64,000 nt of DNA from Taeniopygia guttata (Eukaryota; Chordata; Aves; Passeriformes; Estrildidae). Both the position numbers and the translations under genes were made by a program. The stretch is taken from assembly GCF_048771995.1 (NCBI RefSeq), contig NC_133063.1:22011063-22075062 (forward strand). Direction: 5' to 3'. Positions 51,585 through 63,516 of the stretch are shown one piece after another. The notes below the pieces were generated by a model. It was not told the origin of the DNA. It was given only the letters and a program-made list of their open reading frames with translations, and ran no database searches. The stretch's first letter is position 1. Every line of letters starts with the position of its first letter.

Positions 51585-52149
51585 TGTCCCGGATAGTGAT
51601 GTCCAACTAAGCACAACCTGTCCAGGTCCCTCAGGCAGGCTCCCAAATGCAGGCAATCTTAGCAAGCAGCTCAGCTCTTAAGTGAGATCGGCTCTTTGGT
51701 GAATTCAGCTCTTTGCTTGCTAAGGTGCCCTGGCAGACGCAGGGAGAGAGAGGAGAAGGCTGTATGAGGTTCCACAGTGGTATTTTTATTGGCAGCTCCT
51801 GCGAGGGGTTTCAGTGACAGCTCTTCTGCTGAACAGTGCAGAAATGCGTGTTTATATAGGGTGTAGGGGTTTTGGGAAATGGTCCAATAGTAAGGGTTGA
51901 GGCAAATATGACCTATGGTCTTACAGAGAGATAACAAGGGTCCGAAGGTAGAAGAGGGGCTACTTTGGTCCAGTCATTATGACTAGGTATTTCTTATTCT
52001 AAGCAAGTGACCGCCAGGGACTTGCAGGGCCTCTGGCTGCTACAGATGAGTAGTCAGGAATTACAGGCTTCCACTGTCATTCTGTGCCACTGGTGCCACT
52101 GCCCCAAAATCACTTCAGGCTCTTCTCCCTCAGTCTTTTGGGTCTAACA
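51585..52149 (-). mobile_element. Solo LTR with 4-bp target-site duplication, fossil ERV
   Basis: The 565-bp sequence starts TGTCCCGG and ends GTCTAACA and is flanked on both sides by GAAG (51581-51584 and 52150-52153). On the minus strand it has a CCTATATAAAC TATA box (about 51860) and AATAAAAATACC (about 51788), so it is antisense here. A 4-bp duplication suits gammaretrovirus-like (ERV1) elements. No polypurine tract or primer site adjoins, consistent with LTR-LTR recombination. Confidence 0.75.
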
Positions 52150-52305
52150 GAAGCTGTTTCAAAGAAATAATTGTTTAAGGATGAAAGTCAAGCGTACCCT
52201 GAAAAGCATGCAAGTGAGCAAAGAGGGAGCTGGGAAGACTGCATAGAAGTCACAAAAAATTACAATTACCTAAATATTTATTCCCAAAGAAAACACCTTC
52301 TGGGT

Positions 52306-52309
<4 letters not shown>

Positions 52310-52334
<25 letters not shown>
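52310..52334. repeat. Poly(T) run of about 24
   Basis: A homopolymer T tract between the two solo LTRs. No recognisable retrocopy adjoins it on either side. Confidence 0.9.
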
Positions 52335-52340
<6 letters not shown>

Positions 52341-52712
52341 CTCTTGTAATTAATTCTGCTGACTAAAACATCATCCAAAATGTTATCCTGGGTGCAGTGT
52401 GGTAAGTGTTTCTGCTGGTGCTGCTCAATAATCACTCTCCTACATGCACATTGACACAGAATTGGAAATTTTTTTTGTTTATTTTTAAAAATTCTACAAC
52501 TCTTATCCTGGGAAGAACATAGTAACACATCTCCTAGGAATGTATACTTTTTTCCAACCTCCAAAACTCTCTTTTTTCTCTGCTCTGTTCCAGGATCTGC
52601 TGTGCTTTCTGTGCATCAACTTCTGAAGGCATGAGAGCATTTAAGTGGAAGGTAGAGTATAAATCACTGTCATTAAAAACAGAAAAAAAGGCAGAAGTGG
52701 TCAGCAAGAGGC

Positions 52713-53414
52713 TGTCTTAGGTTGGAAATGAGTGTGTGTATTCTATTCCAATCTGTGGAGCAGTTACATTCTGTTAATTGTGCAGTTTTCTTTATCTCTT
52801 CCACAACCAATCCTCCCCTGGGAAATATCTTCTGTTAATGGGCCAATGAGTGTTACTGCCTGACTGATAAAATTACATGATCCCACTGGGAGATGTTTTG
52901 CCCAGAGGAAGGAGCCAATCATTCTTAGCAGGATATAATCTGAGATCTGGAAGACCACAGCCAGCCTTTTCTATTGGATTTCTGGAGGAGTGACCCTTTC
53001 CCACTGGATCCCCAGAGGAAGACCAGGCCCATCTATACCACCACTGGACCTTCAGAGGAAGACTACACCCTTCTACAGGATCACTGCTTCAACAGAACCA
53101 CACCCGCCACTCCAGGAGGACTGCAGCCAACATTTAATCAGACCGCTACCAACACGCTGACCAAAAGGGTGTCAGGTCATATTCTGACTCTGCCAGTGTT
53201 GTTTTGTATTGTATCACTGTGTTGTTTTCTTTTTTTTTTTTTTTTTTTTAATTTTCTTCCCTAATAAAGAACTGTTATTCCTGCTCCCATATCTTTGCCT
53301 GAGAGCCCCTTAATTTCAAAATTATAATAATTTGGAGGAAGGAGGTTTACATTTTCAATTTCAGGGGAGGCTCCTGCCTTCCTTAGCAGACACCTGTCTT
53401 TTCAAACCAAGACA
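52713..53414 (+). mobile_element. Solo LTR with terminal inverted TGTCTT/AAGACA, fossil ERV
   Basis: The element starts TGTCTTAGG and ends ACCAAGACA, a perfect 6-bp terminal inverted repeat. It is flanked by GAGGC and GAGGG, a probable 5-bp target-site duplication with one difference. It has a GGATATAATC TATA box (about 52932), a long T run, and CCTAATAAAGAAC (about 53262). A 5-bp duplication suits ERVL-type elements. It looks structurally complete as a solo LTR. Confidence 0.75.
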
Positions 53415-54479
53415 GAGGGATTCGGGAAAGCAAATCACCTGAGAAACTACGATTTCTTTATTATTTTGAGAGAGTAACATGCATCTTAGTAAGCTGGTGG
53501 ACCTTCCAGCATACCTAACCCATTCTTAGGAAGTCACTACAGGAACCCAACTGTGGTGTTTGAATGTGTTGTTTATTTTGGGTATTACTGTTCCTCTGGC
53601 TTTCCCACCTTCTTCCATGTTATCTCTGCAATAAAAAGCCCTAGATGTGGAACAGCTTTTGTCAGGAGGAAGAATAAGGATCACAGGCATGCAAAGCTGA
53701 TTTCTTTTGTTCACCATGCTTATAAGCGGGAATAATATAAATTGTGATGTTAAAGTTATAAACATATATCATTCTAGAATCTTCTGATTACAGTACTGGA
53801 CACTAGCAAAATTCTAGGTGTGCTTAAGAGAACATGGTATTTTGCTGAAAGGGCCTAAGGGATTTTTTTCTTTGTAGGTTTGTTTTTTTTTTTTTCTCCT
53901 AAGATTCTTCTAAGATATAAGAGAGGTCTGAGCCTGAAAATATTTTAGCCTAAATACATGCACTTGCATTTTCTGGAGCTGCAGGCACAAACCGAAGGAG
54001 TTGCTACAATAACAGATAGTAAACTTTCCCTGAAGCATCTTTCAGGTAACCAGTTAATTAGGTATTATGGTTACAGGGCTGAAGGATGTGGATGATAAGA
54101 ACAGGGAAATGGAACACAGAGAAAAGCACTGGTGGGTGGGAGGGAGGGGGAGTGAACTGGTCAGAGGCAAGTTTTGGGGCAGTTTGATAAAATGTTTGAA
54201 TCCTGAACAGTGTGATATAAATAATTTTGTAGGTGATGAGCCTCCCCACTTCAGCCAATACACCTGTGAAGACGTTGCTGCAGACTGTGAAAGCTTTTAC
54301 CTGTCAGGACACGCACATAAAGAACCTGCTGGTGACTCTTGGCTCTTGGCTCGAGTTTGCGGGGCCCCGGTGATCCTCTCCCCTCCTGGGAGTGAGGCAA
54401 GGGGTCCGGAGCATCCAGCAGGTCCCAATGTGGGAGGGCAGTGCCCCAGAGGCGCGGGCAGAGAAGACACCCGGCAAAG

Positions 54480-54549
54480 GTGACACCTGCCAGAAGTGAC
54501 ACCACTAAAGGTGACACGCGGCTGTGGTGACACCGGGCAGATGTGACAC
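54480..54549. repeat. Five GTGACAC motifs at 15-16 bp spacing
   Basis: GTGACAC starts at about 54480, 54496, 54511, 54527 and 54543, with variable spacer sequence. The motif core is kept while the spacers differ, which may mean a degenerate minisatellite or a selected binding-site cluster. It sits directly upstream of the CpG island assigned to PGAP4. Confidence 0.8.
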
Positions 54550-55400
54550 CCTGAACCGGGGAGGGCCGGGGGACCTGCGCTGTCCCTGCGGTTGTCCCGC
54601 CGCTCCTGAAGGAGCGTTCGGGGACCGCAGAGCAGGAATGAGGAGCTCCGGCTGCGCAGCCGCCTCGCCCCGGGCGTCCCCCTGGGGCTCAGGATTTACT
54701 CCCGAGCCTGCTTCCAGGGTCCGGTCCTCTCCCCGGTGTGCGGCGGCCCCCTCCGGCCATCTCCCCTTCCCCTCCTCCCCTGAACATCCCAGTGCTGGCG
54801 GAGTCACATGTTTGGTCTTTGATGCCTTTAATCCCACCCTCAGCGCTCGAGAGGGAGGAGAGAAACTCGCGGAAGAGAAGTGAGCCACACGCCGAGAGCA
54901 GGATCCTGGCGGGACCGGAGCTGCGGGAGGGATGGAGGCGGGAGCGGCCGCGCGGGGATGTTCAGCGGATCGGGTAACTCTCCCGGCTCGGATTGGTAAA
55001 TGGCCCGCTGGGATCGGGCTGTCCCGGAGGGATGCTTCCCCTTCCCCTGTGGGGGATAAGGGGGCGGGCGGTGCACCGAGGCTGGGGGAACGGGGAAAGG
55101 GGGCCACGAAGTTATGGCTGATGAGCAGCCACAACTGCTCATCAGGGCTGGGCTTGGCTGCTGTGGCTGCGGCATCCGAGCCAGCAGGGAGGTGGAAACC
55201 CTCCAGGGATCGAGGAGATGTTTCTGCGCTCGCTCCGGGGATGTGCCTGTACACGGTGACGAGGGAGGACAAGTAGCCGGAGCCTGGCCGCGCCTAAAGA
55301 AACGGCCCCTCCCTTAGGAGAGGTGAGTGGAACTCCTAAGGGAACGGTGAGAAGCCAGCCAGCTTCTGCCCTGCGCTGTGCCGCCCAGAGAAGCCCTCGC
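54520..55400 (+). promoter_or_regulatory. PGAP4: CpG island, probable PGAP4 promoter and noncoding exon 1
   Basis: A second GC- and CpG-rich island lies 8.5 kb upstream of the PGAP4 coding exon on the same side. It contains a good plus-strand donor (GATCGG then GTAACT, intron start about 54975). Because the PGAP4 coding exon starts at an acceptor (63416), a noncoding exon upstream is expected, and human PGAP4 has one. The island could alternatively serve an unannotated noncoding RNA. Open frames across it on both strands resemble no protein I know and look like CpG-island artefacts. Confidence 0.55.
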
Positions 55401-58400
55401 CCGAGGTAAAAGCGTGGCCAGAATTTCTCTAGTCGGAAATCCGGACAAGGAACTGAGGACTGGGCACACTGAAATGCCTTCTGTGTGTGTCTTGCAAGGA
55501 GGGCAGAGTGGAGGTGGGACCAGCTTTTCTTACCTAACGCCCTTTCCTCTTTGACCATCCCCACTGAGGTAACTGCTATTAATCCCGGTGCTTTACGGGT
55601 CACCTTGTGCTACCTGGCAGCTCTCCCGAAGGGAACGAGGAGCAGCTAAGAAACCCAATGGCCGAAGTCGCTGACATTTAGAATCAAAGGCTGTTGAGAA
55701 AATCTGCAGTTGTGCTGTGATGCAGCAAAACATGAAACGGTGCTGATGTACACTACAGGTTCCTGGGCTGGCTTCTCTCCTGCAGTCACTGAGAAAATAA
55801 TTTACGTACAACCACTAGGGCACATCAGTTCAGCAAGCATTTGCAAGCACAAAAGCCAGGAGGAGCACCCTCCTGCACATGAGAAACCTGCTGATTTCTT
55901 GCCTGTCCAACAAGGGCATTACTACTTGTACAACAGATTTTTTTTTCAGCTCCTGCATTTACCTCATTTTCTCCCCTTGGGGCTCAAGCAGATCATCAGG
56001 ATACCCCAGAACCAGGGCATTCCATTCACCACGCCTTCCTGTGCAGGATAAACACTCTGGTTCATGCGTTGTTTGGGGGAGGGGAGGAAGAGGGTGGATA
56101 TTTCCCAGGCACAAGTAGTGAATACAGAGAAATCAGTAGTTTTACAATAGTAGAGAGTCTCTTCAAAGAGGAACGCTTCTTATCAATATGATGGAACATT
56201 TTTCTTTCAAAGAGAGGTTTGAATCACAATATTCTGTTGTCTCATACAGTTTTGCATTTTGACTGTTACATAGACCTGTCACAACTGGAAATTTACAGCT
56301 TTGTCATCAAAAGCCTTTGTTTACAAATATTCTATTTCCTTATTCCTGTGCTTCATTCTTCACAGTCATAAACAACAGTAAAGCTACAACATCTGCAGTG
56401 TTAGCAGCCATCACTGCTAACACTAAAGAAAACATTTGTTTCCTTTTCTCTCCCTCTCCCCCCATTCTTACACCCACAACTCTACTGGCACAGGTGAATT
56501 TTTAAGAGAATTCATCATTGTGGGGATAACAAAAAGGTTTTATTAATTATTAGATGATGATCAAATTATATTTAATGATAAATAAATTGCAAATGATGAT
56601 TAAAAATAATTCAATTATAGTTTAACAATGATTTAACAATAATTAATAATTAAGCTGTAATGAAATGGTAATTAATGACCCATGTTTTAGTTTCCGATTT
56701 CAACAATGATATAAATCATGATTAGACTCTTCTACTTACTACACTTCTACACCTAAAGCTGTAGCTGGATATATAAATGTCATGAACCTACAAAGGATGT
56801 ACTTGCAGAAACCTATTGGGACTGCTGGGGTCCTTCTGAGGACAGAGAGGGAATTTCAGTGACAAGCTCACCAAGTTGGTGAGGGCTTTAATTTAAAACT
56901 CCTGTGGGAGGGGAACTTTAAACCTTTCAGTTTGAAGCCAGGGCTAGCAAGAGTGGCCCAGAACATGGGGATGAGTCACAGATCAGCAGGAGAGCACCTG
57001 AATGGCAGGACAAAGGCATTCCAGCCACTCCAGCCACTCCTTTGCCTTCATCAGAGTTCAACTTACCTGCCTCTGTGCAAAGGCATGGGAGATAAAAACG
57101 GTGAGCTGGACTCACAGGCAGACCTGCAGGGCTGCCAGCTCCTTGGCATCATGGCAATGTGCTGGAGTGGCTCCTGCATTCCACTGCACTGGTGGAATGG
57201 AAGGATACACAGTCTTTAGCAAGGGCAGGTGGAGGAGTTGAGGAGGGGTCACCCCTTATGTCAGTGACCAGCTGGAGTGAGTGGAGCTCTGCCCAGGGAT
57301 GGATGAGGAGCTGTCCAACAGATGATGAATCAGGATTAAGGGAGGACAGGGACAGGTGACTTTACTGTGAAGGTTTGCTACAGGCCACCACACCAGGATT
57401 GATTAGTTCCTCTATAGACACATTGACTCTTGTGATCACAAGCCCTGGTTCTCTTTGGGCATCTCAACCCTCTGTCACCTCAACCAAAATCACAGACAGC
57501 TCTCCAAAGTCATTGCCTTAAGTCTCTGTGTTTAGCTATTACCTTGCAGAACTCTTCTTAGGCTGCTCTCATCTGCCACTTCATCTGATCTGATTGCTGG
57601 GTAGCAACAGAGGGAGTATTGCTTTCCCATGGGATTGCCCTGCAGAGAGGCAGCCAGGGGAAATGGGCTCCATTCAGGTTTATGTGACAGAGGAAAATTA
57701 ATATACATGAGAAACAAGACAGAGGGGAAATAAGTGTAAGTAATTTATATTGAGTTCACAGCATCTTTCACTGGTGGCTTAGTTTATCCTCTTAATTCAA
57801 ACAAAATGGGCAAAATGTCACTCACCTGCCACAGCTATGTCCCTCCTTTCTTATATCAGTAGCTTTCAAACTGTGCATCATGGATTTCAAGGGATTTATG
57901 AACATCCTGTAAAAGTTAACTACAGTCTGATGAGAATAGCAAGCCAGCCTATGATGAAATTTACATTCAAGTTTTAACTCTGCAGTTTCTGGTGTTACCT
58001 AATTGGTCACGATTACACCCTGCATATTTGTGCATTTTTACTATTCCAATAGTGCTTAAATTCCATTTCCTTGGACCAAAGAGGTCTGTACATTCACTGA
58101 CAGGCCATGAGGAATGGCAGATCAAAACAGACAGCAGCGCCTTTAATTTCTATCTCATGCACCACATTACTTTTCCTAAGAGCCAAGTCCATTGCCCCTC
58201 TCTAGCCACTTCTCTTACACTTCAAGCTGTCATTAATCCGTTAACTGTAACAGTACACAGACCATAAGAAACAAAGGTTCTAAGTTCTAAGGGAGCTGAG
58301 AGCTTATGTGCAGCAGCCCTGATCTTTGCCTGGCTTATCTGATGATAAGATGACAGATGCCACTCATCATTTATGAACAACAAAAGAACAATTCCTTTCA

Positions 58401-60125
58401 GCAGTGGTTGAGGAGGTGAGAGATATATTTGGTACCTGCCAGTAAAATGCAGTCAAATAACAACTACTGGTCTCCTACCATTAAGGTTCCTCTGAATGTT
58501 TTTAGCAGCACAGCTCTTGCTGGGATGGTTTGTATTTTTTAGGGATCCCAACTCCCAGTTTGGCATGTAAGTGCAACAATCAGATCTGTGGATGCTTGGC
58601 TTCTGCTGTTGTCTAGGGGGGCCTGACACATTGCATAAATATTATCTGGTACCTGACCTACTAAAAGCTGTCAGAAACAAGAGGAATTGCAGATAAGAAA
58701 AGCTGGCCATCTGGCCCAGTAATAGGGATCAGCTCATGGCAGAGACCTCAGGTTTTGGAATTTGAGGATATATGTACATCCCCTGTCAGCATGCCTGTAT
58801 GTTACAGGAGATCTCTATGGCTCCTTGGGAAGCTTACATTGGCTTCCTCAGATTCAAGCAGGATGTTCGTCACAGCACCACAAAGGCCCTCTCCTGCCAG
58901 AGAGGATTCATCAGCAGAGGAGCTGGTCCTGGGCTGGCAACTTTTCTGCATGGTGTTAGGCTGGAGTGTAGAAAAGCTTTTCACACAAAGGTTTCATCTT
59001 GAGTGCTGCTATAGGATCAAAAGTGTAAAGGACCACTTGTGTGAGCACCATTACTCCCACCACTGCTGTGGCCCATTTGGGACTGTGACAGCCCATGACA
59101 TTTCCATGACATTTTCCAAGAGCCTACCTTTGCTTCCCTCTTTCATCCTTTTGTAGAAAGATGACTCTATGGCTCTCACCAAATGACTTCATCCAGCTGA
59201 TTTTATGTTCAAAAATAAATGGTTTTTCCCACTGACACTGAGAAGATGTGTAGATAGGCCAAAAGGAGTAATTTAATATTGTTATTGTACAGGAATAGTT
59301 GTGTCTTTGTCTCATGGTGCAGGCAGTAGAAGGCAGACGGTCTCTCTTACATCAGCTATCCAGGAACCTAAAAATTTGCAGCTTTGAAACATATAGAAAA
59401 CTTTGTTCCAGGAAGACCTCTCTGTGGAGAAGAGTTTGGAGCAGACAGAAAATTCAGCTTTCTCTTTTAAAGCACAAGCACAGCAGACAGTTCTCTGCAA
59501 CCCAAAGAGTACATTACTTATTTTTCTTCTCTCCTTGGTGTACAAAGAGGTGAATTTTCCTGAACAGTTTAATTCAGCCAAGTAATTAGGGGACTAATGA
59601 AAATACTCTATAGATTTGGAATTAGGTGTTTCTTGAAGGAATCTTCATCTTGAGAATCTAAGAAAAGAAACAAGCCAAACTACAGCCTTATATCACCACA
59701 GCTGCTAGTTGTGTTTAAGCAATGGCTCAGTTCTACACAGAATATGTGTAAATGTGGCCGCTGTTGGAAGTATTTCTATGATTGCAAAGTAGTTATTACT
59801 CAGGTTTAATAAAATGGGAGTTTTTAAGGCACTATAAAATCCAAATCGGATTCTTCCTTTTCTTTTTAGACTTATTTTTTTTTCTGTCTGAAATGCCACT
59901 TGCATGAAAAACAAACAAGGTATTTTTCCACCTAGAAAGGGAAAAAAATGAAAATTACAGTACAAAAAGCTCCTGAAAGGAGTGTCTCCTCTGAAGTCAG
60001 AATCATCCTAATGGGTGGAAAACAGCTTGAGCAGAAACTCTGGATTTAAATCCTGCAGATAAGAGCAAGCTTCACCTCTGCAGAAGTAAGAATTTATTAA
60101 TCTATATTTTGAACTCTCCGGTTCC
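55401..60125. other. Probable PGAP4 intron 1, left part
   Basis: No coding exon recognised. It contains an AT-rich patch at 56530-56700 dense in ATTA/TAAT words. An open frame at 58755-59156 has no family resemblance I can name. Confidence 0.4.
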
Positions 60126-60131
60126 CAGTGT

Positions 60132-60442
60132 TGTGGATGCCAGCCTGGTCAGGGAGAGAGAAATGGCAATTGTTTCTCACTATGGCTTGTGAGAATTTTA
60201 GAGAGTTGCAGGAATGTGATAACTTGTTAGTCTAAACAATCTGCAGGTGGTGTTTTTCCACCTTGCTTTTCTGTTCCTCTCAAGGATGGTGCATGAGAAA
60301 GATGTTTTTATTAACTAACCAATCAAATAGAATGTATCATATCAGTCTATTTAGGCTGAAGTTTCATTTCCATTAAAGCCTTCTTCCTTTTTACGCTGTG
60401 TCTCTCGTCTGTTCTTGTGTCATTCTTGGTGCATGGGTGACA
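60132..60442 (+). mobile_element. Short solo LTR with perfect 6-bp target-site duplication, fossil ERV
   Basis: The 311-bp sequence starts TGTGGATGCC and ends GGGTGACA. The flanks are identical: CAGTGT at 60126-60131 and 60443-60448. ATTAAAGCC (about 60375) serves as poly(A) signal and CTATTTAGG as a weak TATA. A 6-bp duplication suits ERVK-like elements. The perfect duplication suggests it is among the younger insertions here. Confidence 0.75.
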
Positions 60443-60448
60443 CAGTGT

Positions 60449-63416
60449 TACAGACAAAAGGTGTGAAGGAGGTCAGCCTCTCCCCTCTCTCCTAGATTCT
60501 TCAGCTTGTTTTTCACATTAACTGCAGTATCTGACCTGTTTTAATAAACTCCTGACCATTAGCCTCTGTGGTTATTTCACTGCCCAGTGAAAACACCGTT
60601 TTCCTCAGCAGATAGAGTGACAAACAGAGTGCGGCTGTACATGTGAATGTGAACAGCTCAGGCAGCAGAGAAAGATGTGAAGAGTAGCAGTAGAGACTGT
60701 GTGTGATCACTGTTTTCTCAAGGCTCCCTGACTTGCAGAGCCATAATAAGCTCTAAAATCTTGAATTCTGTTACTGGTGCAGTGAAGGCACAGTTAAATC
60801 ATAACGCTTGGAATTACAACACAGTGACCTGCATGGGTGGTGTCCAGTCCTGTGTGCATTTCCAGGGGAAGCTGGAAAAGGAAGTACTTTCAGAGAGGTT
60901 GGTGCTCACCTGCACCACCTCATCGACCCTGCCTTGAGCTGGGAGCTGGGACACCAGCAGGTGGAGTCCCCACACCACTTTGCCAGCACTGTTGGGTTTC
61001 GGACTCAGTGTGAGTCCAGCTGCAGGGACCTGGGACATAATCCTTGAACAACAGGTTCAAGGGTTGCAGGAACAACAAGTTCAAGGGTTGCAGAAGAGCA
61101 AAAGGTCAAGTGAGAACTTTTTTGATTCATCTCATGCAGTCCCCCCAGCTCTTCTGGCCTCTAGGGAGGACAGGCCAAGCATTTTTCCTCTTCAGTAGAA
61201 GATGGCATGAGGGAAGGAGGTCTCTTCCTTGGTGAAAGTTATCATCATAGAATCATAGGATGGTTTGGGTTGGAAGGGACCCTACAGAACAGTTACTTCC
61301 AACCTCCCTGCCAGATTCCACTCACTAAATCAGGTTGCTCCAAGAATTATTAATGAAGAAATGCTCAAAGAATTATTACTAGTGCTTCAGTATGGATCAA
61401 AGATCTCATTGCCAGCTCATAGGTTTTGTAGCTCAGAGCTTCAGCATAGCTGGAAGATGGAAAGTAAACTTTATTCCCTGAGAACTAAACTACCTTCTAG
61501 TTTTCTTTCATCTCTTTTTCCCACTGTGATCTTCACTTTCAAGTTTGGAGGCTTGCTCAGAGACAGTGCCTACAATGATGCTTGTATCAAGAGAATGCTT
61601 GACAGTGTGAGCTGTAGAATATGATTCTGATGTTTGTGTTCTCTTAATGCTTGTGACAAGTTAGCTGGAAGGCACAGGATTCTGGATGAATACATGCATT
61701 TAAATGCCAGATCTTTGCAGACCTGATGGATTTCAGGTCTTCACATCCTGAATCCTCAGGCCTTGGATCTAGCAGCTAAAGTACAGCCATCACCTTTAAG
61801 GCCTTTACAAGGTTCACTGATGCAATTCAATGCAGCATTTGTACAATAGGATTATGTAACAAGACAGGAAAACTACCTATATGGGAAGAAGCTGCAGATT
61901 CTCATGCATCAGCATGTAAATGTGTTTTCAATTTAATTACTCTGTATCTTGTCTTGAGCCCTAAGAGTGCATAAACACTGATGCCACAGTCTAGCTAAGG
62001 ATGGTTTGAGATTTTACAGCATAAACTGCCTGTTCTCTAACAAATATTTGGAATAACTCTTGTATATTTTGTATTAATCTTGTTAAAAGGCCTTTCATAG
62101 ATGGTTGTCACATTCCTATATGGCAAGAGGAAAAAGTTCTCCAAATGGTAAAAAAAAGAAAATCTGTGACCTCTGTAAAGAAGGCAGTTCTGAAGTACCC
62201 CCAAAGCCAGACCTTGCTCCATGTCCTCCAAGTTTTTTCTTATATAAGATCAATTTTTCTGAGACAGAGGAGAAAAGCCATTATCTCTTTCCATCTACCC
62301 AACTTTGCTTAGGCTGCTTCAGATAGCAGTGCAGAAAGGGACAAAGAATTAAATTTTGGAACCACCACATGAGGATCAGAACTTGTTGAAGGCAGAATGG
62401 TAAAAATTGGAGAAACTCTGCACTGAACACCCAGTGCACATTCAGTCATCGCAGTGAGGGGAGCATAAGTACCTAAGTTCTTAGGGAGAGGGAACAGGAA
62501 ATTAAAGGGAGAATGAAACAGCAGGTTAAAAGTGAGATTACTAACACAAGAGAATTCATCTGAACAACCTAACTGCCCTGATTTTGAGTAAACTTTTGTC
62601 AGCCAGGCTGTGAGGTGTTCAGGGCAGCCAGAGTAGCATATATGGCAAAATCTAACTGCTGTGAAGGTGAATATTTGCTCAAAGTGAATGTATATACAAA
62701 AGAATTGCATATTTATATGAATACTTCAGTTTAAAATTCAAGGCATATACTTCTAAATTGTGTACTTTTAAATAAGAAGTAAGAGTCAATGACTACAATA
62801 TTAATGTTGCTGTGCCCATGTATTTCACAGGGTCTAGTAAGGAGGAGACACACACATTACCCGTAGTATATACAAGCCCTCAGTGAAGTAAATTGGTGCC
62901 TGTGTTAAACGGCTTCACACTCTGGGGAGGAGAGTGAAAAAAAACACATTTGGAAGTGTGTGAGCAGCAGGAGGGAAGCATGTGTGCCCCAAAGAGGTAA
63001 AAATTTATCTCTCCAATATGTGCTATACTAAGATACGAGAGATCTGGCTTTGTTTTATGTCTGTGATCTAAACATTATTATGTCACTATCACCAGACAGG
63101 AGTATATAAGTTCTATGCTTTTAACAGAAAGGGACTTGCATCTACCTTGTGTTTGAAGCACAGTAACAAACACACAAAGTCCTTTTGAACTCGGTTAGAT
63201 CAGAGCTCCTATGTGCTAAAAAAGCCCTAGGGGTCCATTGCTGCAAACTGATTTTGACTCATCTATCCTTCACCTTCCAGGACTATTCTGTGATGCCTCC
63301 ACCATAAGGGTTCCACAGAGGTCTTGCATTTTAGCTTACTCAGAGACTAGTCCCCTGCTTTATATTTTTTCTGTCAGTTCCTTTTTCAGTAACTATCATT
63401 TTTTCTTCCTTTTTAG
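60449..63416. other. Probable PGAP4 intron 1, right part
   Basis: It contains a CR1 end at 61243 and otherwise no recognised feature. It ends in a pyrimidine-rich acceptor (TTTTTTCTTCCTTTTTAG) whose AG is at 63415-63416, the inferred start of the PGAP4 coding exon. Confidence 0.5.
61243..61345 (-). mobile_element. CR1 LINE 3' end, antisense
   Basis: CATCATAGAATCATAGGATG followed by GTTTGGGTTGGAAGGGACCC is the reversed CR1 terminus. Homology fades after about 100 bp (CAGGTTGCTC). Confidence 0.9.
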
Positions 63417-63516
63417 GCTTGGACAACCTGTGCAGGTTTGGCAGCAATGGCCCCAGTGGTATTCTGCAGTCCAGGGAGAAGGATGCGTTGGAAGTGAAGG
63501 ATTGAGGGCATGAGCA

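Noticed and set aside
54505-55276. Open frames of 114 to 255 residues over the second CpG island
   Set aside because: Same composition effect; they conflict with each other and show no domain.
58755-59156. 133-residue plus-strand frame
   Set aside because: No family resemblance; it is cut by alternative frames of similar length and has no splice or promoter support.
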